NCBI GenBank assembly: GCA_036245525.1
Contig: BTPG01000004.1
Coordinates: 216,801,857-216,865,856 of the forward strand
Length of the DNA: 64,000 nucleotides
Reading direction: 5' to 3'
Source: Semisulcospira habei
Taxonomy: Eukaryota; Mollusca; Gastropoda; Semisulcospiridae
Shown here: piece after piece, positions 27,212 through 38,236 of the stretch
Layout of the letters: every line of letters starts with the position of its first letter
Position numbering within the stretch: position 1 is the first letter of the stretch
Program-made: the position numbers and the translations under genes
The notes under the pieces: model-generated
What the model was told of the DNA's origin: nothing
The model's input: only the letters and a program-made list of their open reading frames with translations
Database searches by the model: none

Positions 27212-28872
27212 CTGTCAAATGCTTTCTCGTAATCCACAAAGTTGACGTACAGCGGGGAGCTCCACTCCAGAGACTGTTCCGCGATGATGCGGAGAGTGGC
27301 GATCTGGTCTGTACATGATCGGTTTTTCCTGAATCCTGCTTGCTGGTCTCTCAGCTGGGGGTCAACGGAGCTCTTCATTCTCTCCAGGATGATCCTGTTG
27401 AAGACCTTTCCTGGTACTGACAGCAAGGTGATTCCTCTGTAGTTGGAACACTTGCTGAGGTCGCCTTTCTTGGGAAGCTTGATTAGGTACCCCTCCTTCC
27501 AGTCAGCCGGCATCACCTCCTCTTCCCAGATCTTTCCAAACAGTGGGTACAGCATATCTACTGTTGTCTCTAGGTCTGCTTTCAGAGACTCCTCTGGGAT
27601 GCCATCTGGCCCTGCTGCTTTGCCGTTCTTCAAAAATGCCACTGCTCTTCTGATCTCTTCCCGGCTGGGTCTGTCACAGCTGATGGGTAGGTCGGTCTCT
27701 GCTGGCTGGATGTCTGGGGGGTCGGGTGGGCTGGGTCTGTTCAGTAACTCTTCAAAATACTCGGCCCATCTGTCGAGTTGGTCTGCTGTGTCTGCAATAG
27801 GCTTGCCTTTTTTGTCTTTTACTGGTCTTTCTGTATGGCCATACTTGCCCGACAATCTTCTGGAAATGTCGTAGAGCTGTTTCATGTTGCCGCTGCCTGC
27901 TGCCTTTTCTGCCTCTGCTGCCAGGCTGTCTGTGTAGGCCCTCTTGTCTGCCCTGATACTCCTCTTCACCTCGCGGTTGGCTTCCGAGTATTCCTCCTGT
28001 GCCCTTGCTTTGGCTGCTCTCGTGCGACTGTTGTCAACTGCTTTCTTCTGCTTCCTCACTTCTATCTTCTTCAAGGTCTGTGCCGACAGCCAGTCCTTGT
28101 GATGGTGTTTCCTGAACCCTACAGTGTCTTTGCAGGTTGAGTTCAGTTCCTCTCTAACTGCCTTCCACTGCTGCTCTGTGGTGACCGCCTTCTCTTCATT
28201 TACTAGCTCCTGTAGCGCTTGAAACCGGTTGGACAGCACCAGTTTGAACTCTTCTTTCACTCCAGTCTCTCTCAGGAGGCCTACATTATAGCGCTGTCTT
28301 CTTGTTGTCTCTGTGCGGCTTTTCTTTAACTTGAGCTTTATTCTTAAGGTAAGCAGATGGTGGTCTGAGGCGACATCTGCTCCCCTCCTCACTCGAACAT
28401 CTTGAAGGGATCTTCTAAATTTCTTGCTAATGCAGATATGGTCTATTTGGTTCTCTGTAGTATGGTCAGGTGAGACCCAAGTTGCTTTGTGTATTCTTCT
28501 GTGTGGGAAGATGCTGCCTCCAATGACAAGTCTGTTTAGAGCACAAAAGTCTACAAACCTCTCCCCGTTCTCACTCATCTCCCCTAGTCCCTGTCTCCCC
28601 ATCACCTCTTCGTATCCGGTGTTGTCCTCCCCTATTTTGGCATTAAAATCGCCCATGACGATGGTGATGTCTCGCTCCGCACATTTGTCCACGGCACTCT
28701 GGAGTCGGTCGTAGAACTCTTGTTTCTCTTCCTCGTCACTGTCATTAGAGGGCGCATAACACTGGATGACGTTCAGCTTGAGCTTTTTCTTGGTTCTAAA
28801 GGCTGATGTGATAATTCTTGGCCCAAGAGGTTCCCAGCCCATCAGCGCTCTCTGTGCCACTGGTGACAGCAT
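27212..28872 (-). pseudogene. LINE-A endonuclease-reverse transcriptase, first part
   Basis: Endonuclease motifs continue: IVMGDFNAKIG, QIDHICIS and ASDHHLLTLRIKLK. A linker and RT follow: FLKNGKAAGPDGIP, LPKKGDLSKCSNYRGITLLS, DQQAGFRKNRSCTDQI and VNFVDYEKAFDSV. At 27212 the frame runs into the nested copy. It therefore skips the RT palm segment (which carries LWILLRHYGVP and GVRQGCLLSPFLF) and resumes at SGIQWTLWTQL from the nested element. The missing segment is found at 25659-26249, on the far side of the insertion. Confidence 0.85.
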
Positions 28873-28877
28873 GAATG

Positions 28878-29159
28878 CTACTCCTTCTGTATGGGGGGGG
28901 CATTCTCCTCTTCATGGCCTGAATACAGAATCATCTCCCCACTTAACAACCTTTTCTGGCCAGACTGCGTCCATCTGGCTTCACTGATACCTAACAGGGA
29001 AAGGTTGTACTTTTGCATTTCCGCTGCTATCTGGGCGGCCTTGCCGCTCTGGTACATGGTCTTGACGTTCCATGTGCCCATGGTTGTGTCCCTGGATAGA
29101 GAGAGGCGGCTCTGTCCTGTGGCTTCCGAAGACTTCCGGCTTTCACCATAGGACGTCAT
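28878..29159 (-). CDS. LINE-A AP endonuclease, N-terminal part
   Basis: Contains MGTWNVKTMYQSGKAAQI and LLGISEARW, the first two endonuclease motifs; the Glu of SEAR is a metal ligand in this family. It ends at a run of eight C on the minus strand (about 28890-28899), where the next frame takes over with HTEGVAFMLS. A one-base length error in this homopolymer, real or from sequencing, would restore the frame. Confidence 0.75.
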   Translation of the reverse strand: MTSYGESRKSSEATGQSRLSLSRDTTMGTWNVKTMYQSGKAAQIAAEMQKYNLSLLGISEARWTQSGQKRLLSGEMILYSGHEEENAPPIQKE

Positions 29160-29449
29160 AAATCTTCTGGTAGAAGAACCTTCCTCCTCCAGGAAAGGAA
29201 TTACTGTTTGTCTTTTCGTCGGCGTTTTTGTAGCTATTTCCTTTTTTGCAGGGTGGGGAAGCTACCCCCACGCCCAACCCCCTTACTAGGAGGACCAGGG
29301 GTTTCTGTCGGGGTCACCTTCCCTTAGACCATGTTGGTTCACGGCACATTATTTCATTCGGTGCACCCCTCTCGCGAGGGACCTCCTATGCACCACCCAA
29401 GGGACGCGCCTCAACGCCATATGGTCCCAGCGCGAGGTTTCGAGAAACT

Positions 29450-30600
29450 GCCACCAAACAAATGCACCACTCGGAAGTACGCGTTAAAAGAAGTGCACAT
29501 GCCCCAAAATCAGAGCTTTATGTTGATTGGCATCCGTGATATGTGCATTTAAATATTACCTAAAATGACATCGTTTTTGCATTTTTAAGAAAGTGCTATG
29601 TTTAGACACCTATAAAATCATAACATGAAGGTAGAATTGTGTGGTTTTTACTGTCACGGATCAAAACAACATGTAGATTGTCCTTATTCTTTTCCTAGTC
29701 CTACACATTGATACGTTTGCAATTACAGCACGCCTAAAATGACCAAAAATGCAGTTTGGACATGTGTCAGAATGAGGGTTTACATGGCTTATACCCTCCA
29801 TTAAAAACATAAATTTTCATCGTAGGTATCTGAATCCGACACTAAAATGTACACAAAAACACGAAAAATTCCATTCTGTGTGAAAATTTCACATTAAGCC
29901 AAGCACATTTGAGATATGAACACAACAATATGACATATCTTGCATTCTAGCGCTATATCTCATACATGGAATTCTGAATGCATTTCCATCATTTTTCAAA
30001 TTTACCAGTTGCAGGACGTCTGTTGGCTATGGAAACAAGCAATGTGGTTATCTGCCTCATGTTTCTTGTTTAAGATACCTCTTCTTCCCCCTCCTCTGTT
30101 CCTGAGAGGGGGTTTATTGGAGTCATCCTATGTGTCACTGTATCTGGGTGTCTGTCTTGGTTTCTTTGGCAGTTGATTTCTCCAGAAGCAAGCAACAGAA
30201 TTGTTAAATTTTAATATCTGGTCAGTATTAGATTAGAAGATGTGTCTTATACCAAAGCCGAGATCCTACGGTCAAGGTCAAGGTCACAGTAGAGATATAA
30301 AGGGTTTGTACACTAAAGGTAATATCACAAAACGGTCGGCTCATTTGATTTAAATTGTTGTTAAAGTAAAGGTATCCCGAAGAAAGCTACGCAAAGGAAA
30401 ATTATCTGACATACCGAGTGTAAAGATCCTGGCAGCCATATGTGTTTTCAGTGCTTTAGTTTTTGTCTGTGCGATATCTCTGTCGGAACCACTCTACCGA
30501 TTTTCGTCAAGTTTTAGTTTTTGGTAGCCCTTAGTGTGAGAAATCATAAGCAAAAAACGGAGTTGATAATTTTAAGTTTTAGGTTCACGTGCGGAACTAC
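29450..30600. other. Intergenic, no gene seen
   Basis: AT-rich unique sequence downstream of the GT92 gene. Short open frames (for example 29940-30176) have no recognisable domain. Confidence 0.35.
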
Positions 30601-30800
30601 GTGAATCTATGTAATGGGCCAGTGGTCGTCCGTCCGTCCTTCGTCCGTCGTTAACTTCAACGATGGCATTTTTTCGGAGACTATTCAACCCACATTCTTC
30701 AAAATTGAGCCAAAGATATAATTGTGTGCTAAGACCTTTCTACAAATACCAAATTCAGTGATCTATCTCAAGGTCAAATTCACATGGGATTAGAAGATAG
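30470..30800. repeat. Degraded dispersed repeat with (CGTC)n
   Basis: GTGCGATATCTCTGTCGGAA then a CGTCCGTCCGTC tract and GTTAACTTCAACGATGG. This looks like an old interspersed element. Confidence 0.3.
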
Positions 30801-31009
30801 ATTTAACAAATACACATTTTAACCACTAAACAACAAAAAATGCTCTCAAATACTGTCAACGGAGTAACGGAGGGGGTGGGGTGGAGACAGGGGCTCATGT
30901 GCCTCAGAGAAATGCTATTCGTTACGAGTGGTGGGCGGGGGTGGGGGGGGGAGGGGGAGTAGAGACAGAGGCTCATGTCCCTCAGAGAGGTGCTGTCCGT
31001 TGGGGGACG

Positions 31010-31075
31010 TCCGCCGTGAGATGGCCTTAGTCGCCTGCTCGGCGTTAAACCACAATAATTAACTAATTAACCGTT
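31010..31075 (+). repeat. SINE/LINE 3' end, GGCGTTAAAC type
   Basis: GTGAGATGGCCTTAGTCGCC, then CGGCGTTAAACCACAATAAT and (AACT)n. Relatives lie at 36336-36392 (plus) and at 41645-41710 and 52745-52792 (minus). Confidence 0.6.
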
Positions 31076-32254
31076 GGGGGACGCGGGAGGGGGGGATGGG
31101 GTGAAGATTTTATTCTGAGTAGGTATTTTTCTCAAACGCATAACCATTTTCTGGGGTTTGCTTACGTCAGCAAAAGCAAGAAAGGGCAAACATTTTGCAC
31201 CCATCGGTTCAGGTCAGTGCTCACTGAAGGGCACACCTTCTTTACACCTTATGGATGCTAGCTTCAGTCGTACAGACATGAATCTGTTATGATTGCAAAA
31301 GAAAACAAAATGCAGTCGTTGTTTGATTGAGATGCTGGTCGGCTGACAAGATAGGGAAGAGTAGACTGGAAAGGATAAGTGGTCTGGGACGGTAGCACTC
31401 ATTTCTTCGTCGAGATATTTATGGCTTTTTCGTCAAGTCTATATCTTTTTCATTTGACGGATACGCGTCTGTGTCATAGAAAGTACTGTATGGACAGGCA
31501 AACCTGCAGAGTAGCAAATCTCATTAAATAAAGTCCGAGTTGGATATCTGGTGTTGTTTGCCGTCGTTGTGTCAGAGATTCAGCTGTAAGAAAAGTTTGT
31601 TTATTGAGATGGGGAAGGTTTTGGTTGAAGTGTTTGTCTAAATAAAATTAAAAGCAACCGAAACTATTTGTTGTTCAATGTGATTTTTCTTTTATCTATA
31701 GTACGAAATTGACAAAAAGAGTAAAGTTTCAAAAATATAAGAATAATAATAATAACGATAATAATATTAATAATAAATATAATAATAATAACGATGTGTG
31801 TTCATAGCGTTTGAATTATTTACAAGTACGTTACAACGACCAGAAAAACATACAACACAAAACAAAAACAAGAAGAAAAAAAACACATTATTTTTCATAT
31901 TTTAGGCAGTCAAAACCAAACGAATTGGCATTCTGAAAAATTCGTCTGCTACCTGGCAAAGAGTTGTCGTTCTTGCTGTAGACGAAAACGGTTATTTCAA
32001 AGCCAAACCGTCGAACATAGTATTTGTCTCAGAAAAATTCAAGTGCAACTCTGAAGTATTGCAGTAAATATGGTGTGCATTTTAGTAGGACTAGACCTGT
32101 AAACGCTGTAATTTAGGTCAAAAGAAATTATTCCCCACGAGAACTTCAGTCACTGGAAGTCGACTAAACACAGTAAAAATTAAACTGCGGGTCCAAATAA
32201 TCAATTCTATCAATCAGTGTTAGTTTATAATGCTGAACATTTCTTTGCCTATCA
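31076..32254. other. Intergenic, no gene seen
   Basis: G-rich start, an (AAT)n-like tract at 31739-31790, otherwise AT-rich unique sequence. Confidence 0.35.
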
Positions 32255-32494
32255 TTAATTAATCATAAACATGTGTGTACTTGCGCAATGTTTCCTGCAT
32301 GTCACAAGCAAAGTTTGCGTCATCGTGGCGAAAGAAGCTTCTATCGCAGGAGCCAATGTGAAGTCGTGTTCGCGCGTTGGCCGGGTGTCAGTTACAAAGC
32401 CACTGCGCAAATCGAAGATTTGATCGTCCGTGTCAGATGATATATCGATCGAAAGGTTTTTGAATGAGCTTTTCACCGGTAGCGGCTGGCGCAT
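32255..32494 (-). CDS. Unassigned small open frame or lone exon
   Basis: An ATG-started 79-codon frame (MRQPLPVKSSFKNLSIDISS and onward) with a protein-like composition (DTDDQIFDLRSGF) and no low-complexity bias. No family is recognised and no splice partner was found. It could be a first exon of an adjacent gene or chance. Confidence 0.15.
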   Translation of the reverse strand: MRQPLPVKSSFKNLSIDISSDTDDQIFDLRSGFVTDTRPTREHDFTLAPAIEASFATMTQTLLVTCRKHCASTHMFMIN

Positions 32495-33017
32495 GTGTGC
32501 GCCATCATTCCCGGCCAGACGACATGTCTCATGATGAGTAAAATGAAAATTTCACGTCAAAATCTAACGCAGTTTTCTCTTGAATTCATACATGCGCCAG
32601 GCACCGTGATAAAGGGCAGGAAAGGCTCTTTTCAACGATACCAAATATAGCGCTGTGCGTTGTATCTTGGATATACGCAAGTGGTTTTTCTAACACCACT
32701 GTTGCGCGACTGTGTGCGGGGCGCTGACGGACAGCTGGTCAAGGTTTTCTTTTAAATTTATTATTATTATTTTTTAAGCTTACCCCTGCTCCACATTCGA
32801 CGGTGCTACAAATACATATTTCTTTTTAGATCAAAACAAACACCACACAACTGTAGTCCAGATGATGCTTTATTCGCCCATGTTTTTATTTTTGTTATGC
32901 GTGCTATATGTTCGAGAGCAGCTATTGATGCAAAATAGCTAAATATCGCTCTTCGGTACTGATGTTAACAACTGTCTATATAGGGACGAACCTACCTACA
33001 GATTTATTAATATTTCA

Positions 33018-33060
33018 GACACACACACACACAAACATGAGCGTTATCACGCACACCTTT

Positions 33061-33141
<81 letters not shown>

Positions 33142-33238
33142 CACACGCACACACACACGCACACACACACACACACGCGCACACACACGCACACGCACAT
33201 GTACACTGACGTACACGTACACACACACGTACACACAG
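33018..33238. repeat. (AC)n microsatellite, about 220 bp
   Basis: A long CA run interrupted by CG, turning into ACGT-containing repeats towards 33220. Protein frames of Cys-Val or Thr-His repeats here are artefacts. Confidence 0.97.
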
Positions 33239-33608
33239 TGATAGCAAAACACACCAGGTAGGCCCGGCCATTGTTGCCGGTTCTGTTCGGTTCAGCCGTG
33301 AAATTGCGGTACGCAAACTGTGTTGCCCTGAAACTCCACAGAAGAACATCGTGTTCACAGTATCAGTACCGTGCGGCAAACTGATTTGCATTTCCAACAT
33401 AGAATAGCCACGTTACCTCTTTAACTCCGCCGCGGCTATATATCATTATGACTGAATCAATGTTCAATGTTCTGCCGGATATCATCTCATTTCAAACTCC
33501 ACCGCCGTGGTCACCGCTCGCAAAGTATGTCACCTCTCTTGGAAACTCTCCCGCACACAATGTGGATTATCATTTCCATGGAGAAGAGAAGTAATCAAGT
33601 ATATTATG

Positions 33609-33666
33609 CCTAATGCGCAACAGGCCATCGGGCCGACGTCGGCCAAACGTCTTTTGCGCATTGGGT
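33609..33666. repeat. Palindromic repeat, family C (short chimera)
   Basis: TAATGCGCAACAGGCCATCG then GGCCGACGTCGGCC. The right arm AAACGTCTTTTGCGCATTGG mixes the common arm with the AAACGTCTT type seen at 63645. Confidence 0.65.
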
Positions 33667-34200
33667 GGCTTCAGTTCGGTCAACGTGCTTCAAATTTCTT
33701 CTACATACGTGGCTGCTGCTAGCTGCCTACGTATAGAACTCTAAAATGTCGGAAATCCATTCCTTTAAACAGAGCCGTAAGTTCTAAAATCACAGAGTAG
33801 CACACATTTTTTTCAGGTCCATTTTAGATTGTTTAACTTGTGTGCATTTTCTTTGGGGTGTTAATTTGGGTTCTAAGTAATTTGTTAAAATGGTTTATGA
33901 TGATGATATTCAAGTTCGACAAATCTATATTTACTGATTAATATTTTTTCCCTGAATGGTGATTCGAAGGTTGTCGATGTCCGTCAGCTTTTTTTTTTTT
34001 AAGTCAACACCCCGACGTAATGTCGGGATGTTTGTTTTTTAAAATAAATAATAGACAGACATTGACAACCTTTAAATCTGGTGATACGTCTGCAATTGCA
34101 CCATTTCGTTTTAAAGCACACATAAACAGTAATAAATAGTACCTGTCCTTCCTCACGGGCACACACAATTTCAAGGCAAATCTATTTCAGGAAAAGACAA
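33667..34200. other. 3' flank of the GT92 gene
   Basis: Unique AT-rich sequence. A short inverted repeat CCCGACGTAATGTCGGG lies at 34011-34027, inside a longer pairing of ATGTCCGTCAGC/ACAGACATTGACAACC text. No other gene seen. Confidence 0.35.
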
Positions 34201-34201
34201 A

Positions 34202-34373
34202 TCAAGTCGGATTTATCCCTGTTGCTTCCCTTGCTAGCTTGAGCCGCTCTCCTAGAACGTCCTTGAACCTGAGCATTGAGGTATCCGTGATGCGCCTGGG
34301 GTTGCACGTGCTCCAGACATGGGGGCACACGCGGTAATGATGCAGGATAGCCGCCTCCTTCGGTACGTAATAC
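34202..34373 (-). CDS. GT92 exon 7 (C-terminus)
   Basis: The acceptor is TTGCTTCCACAG. One base completes the Gln codon of exon 6, then YYVPKEAAILHHYRVCPHVW to TGINPT and a TGA at 34204-34202. Confidence 0.9.
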
Positions 34374-37300
34374 CTGTGGAAGCAACACAAGTATGACGTA
34401 AAACATTTTCAATTATGACGTATCGCGTCTATCTGCGTCATTTTACTGCGCACCAATTCATTGAATCTGACCTGATAACCGGGTCAAAGATGGAGTCTTG
34501 CCAGTTAACCCAATTAATCCCACAGCCAAATTTTCACAATTCTAGTGGTGTAGCGTCCCAAAAATGGGACGCCAGGCTTATATGGGTTAACGACTATTAC
34601 ACTGAGTTGAAGAAGATTGGATCGACCATGTTAATTCAAGGGTTGCTCCAGATTAGCTTGGCGCGGCCTCAGTGATGGCGCCAAGCTAATCCGGCTGCCA
34701 CTACCCTTGAATTATCATGGTCGATCCTTCTCCTGCTGTAGTGTGTCGGGACAAAATGGGTTAATGCCAATCCCGGTACCATGTCAAGTCTTGTACCAAT
34801 GTTGGCTTTAGCCAATCACGCCCAATCCCGGTACCATATCAAGTCTCGTACCAATGTTGGCTTTAGCCAGTCACGCCTGATCACAATGAAGTTTGCAACA
34901 TTTTAGGAGCTCACGACCGCCTTCCCAAAACAACGCACCAAAACGGCTCAAGGCTGACAGATGAAATGCAGGTAATAACCCACACAGGTCTGACAGGATG
35001 TTGATCGACCATGACAGTTCACGGGTGGTGTCAGAATAGCTTGGCGCCTAAAGGCGCCAAGGTATTCTGACACCACCCTGGAACTGTCATGGTCGACCTG
35101 TTTCCTGAACTGTGACGTAGACCTCCAAGGACATCTCAAATAATTGATAATTTCAGCTCAGGATGTAATGAGTTAACGACCATTTGACCTGTCAACCTCA
35201 GCATGGGTGATATAAGTTATGTAATGGGAAGGTCGGTCGGTCATAATTTAAGGTGAAAGCACTCACACGCCCCCGTGATTTCAAACCCAAGAAAATGCTT
35301 CAGGAATGACTTCTGTGCGTTTCTTGGGGTCCCAGCCCTTCAATAGACACAATGCCTACCCTGCCCAAGCTCTCATAAAATTCGTTATTATCGTTTCAAG
35401 TACGTAAGTATGCATTCGTATTTTTGTGTTTTGACAAAATAGGCGCCCTTGTCTGCATCCTTAAAACCAAGTGCACGTTCGACCGGTTACAAATAGTTAG
35501 AAATTTGCACCGAACAGTCAAACTGAGACTGATCTGCGCTCGCGGGTTTTGATTATATACCGCCACACTAAATGCAGCCTTATGCCTAAACATTTGTTCT
35601 TCAAAATCTGTTACTGTCATTAGCACTGAGATAAAATAAATAAATAAATAAATAAAAATAAAAACATAAACAAAACACGCAGGGGTCCAAAATGACATTT
35701 TCTTTAACTCATTCGAGACGTGCCGCCTCCGGATATGTGGCTTACGCCGCGTATCCGGAGGCGGCGGGTCTCGAATGAGTTAATATTGTCATCGTTCTGG
35801 TAATGCTTTCTACACCCATGATTGAACAGCCAAGCACTGCGTTGTCAAGTGCATGTGAGTGCTTTGACCTTAAGTTACATGTACCACGAGCACACCTCAG
35901 ATTTGACTTTCAGTCGGTGTCTAAGGACAGAGTAGCTCACAGAAAAGAGTCCCACATGTTTGATTTTTGATTCCCAACAAAACATTCTCTTGTCGTTATT
36001 CTTTGAATTTGTGTTTGTTTTTATTTTTTTCCAAAATGCGACCACTTTCTCGCAATTCGGCACCTCAGTGCTGTCACGTGAAACTCGAAACTCAAAATAA
36101 TGTCAAATGTTGCAGTCAGTGTTTACAAGAGCGTCCATCTCCGCCTCCGCTTTCCGCCATGTCAGTGGCTGAACCACAAAATGATCAGCCTCCGCGGCGG
36201 AGACAACATGGCCCTTATCACAAAATGCGAATTGACATAGGGTAGATCAGGTGGGCGGGAAAAGAGCGGGAGTTGTAAAGATCTTTCTGATTTGTTTTGT
36301 TCTGTTTCTTTCCTTCTTTACTGTTATACCGCCTTGAGATGGCCTTAGTTGCTTGCTAGGCGTTAAACCCAAATAACTGACTAACTAATATTTACTGTTA
36401 TAATGATGATGATGATGATGATGATGATCTTCTTCTTCTTCTTCTCGAACGCCGTCACACTTGGAGTTTGGCTCTCAAAATGAAATCTGTGGTCTTCTGT
36501 AGTGCCTCCACAGGCCCGTACAGTTTCTCTTGTAGAGTGGCGGGCTTCGGCCATATCTCCTCCCTCAGCGGCTGGTGGTTCCCACAGTCCTGGAGGATGT
36601 GCTCTGTGGTCTGCTCTGCTTCTCCACAAGGGCACAGGGGAGATGGCACGAGGTGGAAGCGTCTGTGCAGGTGGAAATTGAGTCGGTTGTGCCCGGTCCT
36701 CAGACGAAAGATGGTCACCTGCTCTTGTCTGGACAGCTGATGGTAACTGTCTATGGGCCGTTGTGGTGGTCTGTACACAGACTTAATGATGGTCTTCATC
36801 TCTGTGAAGCTGACTCCATTTTCATCTTGTTCTTTCTTTGCGCCCGCTTTTGCCATTCTGTCAGCTTCTTCATTGCCGTAGATGCCACAGTGTGAAGGGA
36901 TCCACTGCAGCACCAGTCTGGTGCACTTGATGTTTTGCAGTGCCTCTTGTAGACGTGGCAGTTTGCTTGCTGTTGCTGCCTCAAGGACAGACATGGCATC
37001 AGTAAGGAAGACAATCTGGGCATCAGGGTCTGCAGTGCCACTAAGGGTGTTAGCTGCGCGGACTAGGGCTTCCACCTCAGCTCTGTAATTTGTGCAGTGA
37101 AGGCCTGTTGGTACTGCCTCTGCCTGCCATTTTCCGTTTGGGTACTGAATGTACACCCCAGCCCCTCCATCCTGAACTGCATCTGTGGCTGATCCATCGG
37201 TGTATGCCCGTATCCATGCTTCCTGGGGATACTTTTCTTCGAGCATGGCCAGTGTCAGGGCTTTCTTGCTCACAGTGCTGTGCTCATCTCTGGTGGTGAT

Positions 37301-38141
37301 GTAGGGTACCGTGGAAGAGATGGAGATGTTTTCTGGCTTACTTTCCCAAGGTGGAAGGTCGCTAGCAGGACTCAGATGATGATGATGATGATGATTACTA
37401 TTATTGTTATGCTTGTACTTTACGAATGAGCTACTTACTGTTTGTAAGGAGATCTGGCTTGGAAGTCATGCGTTCTGGCCTGCGAGACCCTGTTGGTGAG
37501 GTAGATGTATTTACGTATGAGCTACTTACTGTTTGTAAGGAGATCTGGCTTTGAAGTCATGCGTTCTGGCCTGCGAGACCCTGTTGGTGAGGTAGATGTA
37601 TTTACGGCACTCCCATCTAGGCTCCGTGCTGTTCAGATACCGAAACACCGCGATATCCGTCTCTGTGTTCTGCGGGCCCCAGTCGTACACGAAAAACTGC
37701 GTCCAGAAAAAGAAGCCTGCGGCGTCTGGGTGTAGCTGAAAAATGGATGAAAGACGCGATGATGTAACGCGTCAAAGCGTCAAGAATATTGACGTCATAT
37801 ACATAGCTTTAAAATTGTGTCTGACCACCCGATATGCAAACAAAATCTCTCGTGCTGACTTCGTGGACTTCGTGCTGACTGACATTCGTTCTATGACTTA
37901 CTTGTAACTGCTCCTGTATGAATGTCTTCAGGTCGTGAGTTTTGGCAGGCATGAGTATTTCATCCATGTCCACGCCCATGACGTAGGTATACCCAGCCAG
38001 ACGCTGTTTGCAGTCCAGGATTGGGAAAGTCTCGTCGTGTGAGGCCTGCTGTGGCACCCAGTGTGGCTGGTCCAGTCCACGGTTGTAAGGGCGGCCTGTG
38101 GAGAGAGACGTGAGGTCCGAATTTACAGGTCAGTGCAATTC

Positions 38142-38236
<95 letters not shown>

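Larger units (their letters stand above)
25169..29436 (-). mobile_element. RTE-type LINE-A, near full length, with nested insertion
   Basis: Flanked by the 13-bp direct repeat GTTTCGAGAAACT (25156-25168 and 29437-29449). The minus-strand order is 5' leader, AP endonuclease, reverse transcriptase, C-terminal region and a (TAAG)n tail, as in RTE-like LINEs. A second, 5'-truncated copy (26250-27211) is inserted inside the RT with its own target duplication. The frame is broken by a C-run near 28895, the nested insertion, and A-runs near 25675 and 25570, so this copy is dead. Confidence 0.9.

Noticed and set aside
33018..33252. Cys-Val and Thr-His repeat proteins on both strands (also at 23215, 38061, 62758)
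   Set aside because: They are translations of CA/TG microsatellites in several frames at once.
36455..37273. Host RNase H gene
   Set aside because: The domain carries the LINE-type Cys-His C-terminus, is 5'-truncated, and sits between ATG microsatellites in an intron.
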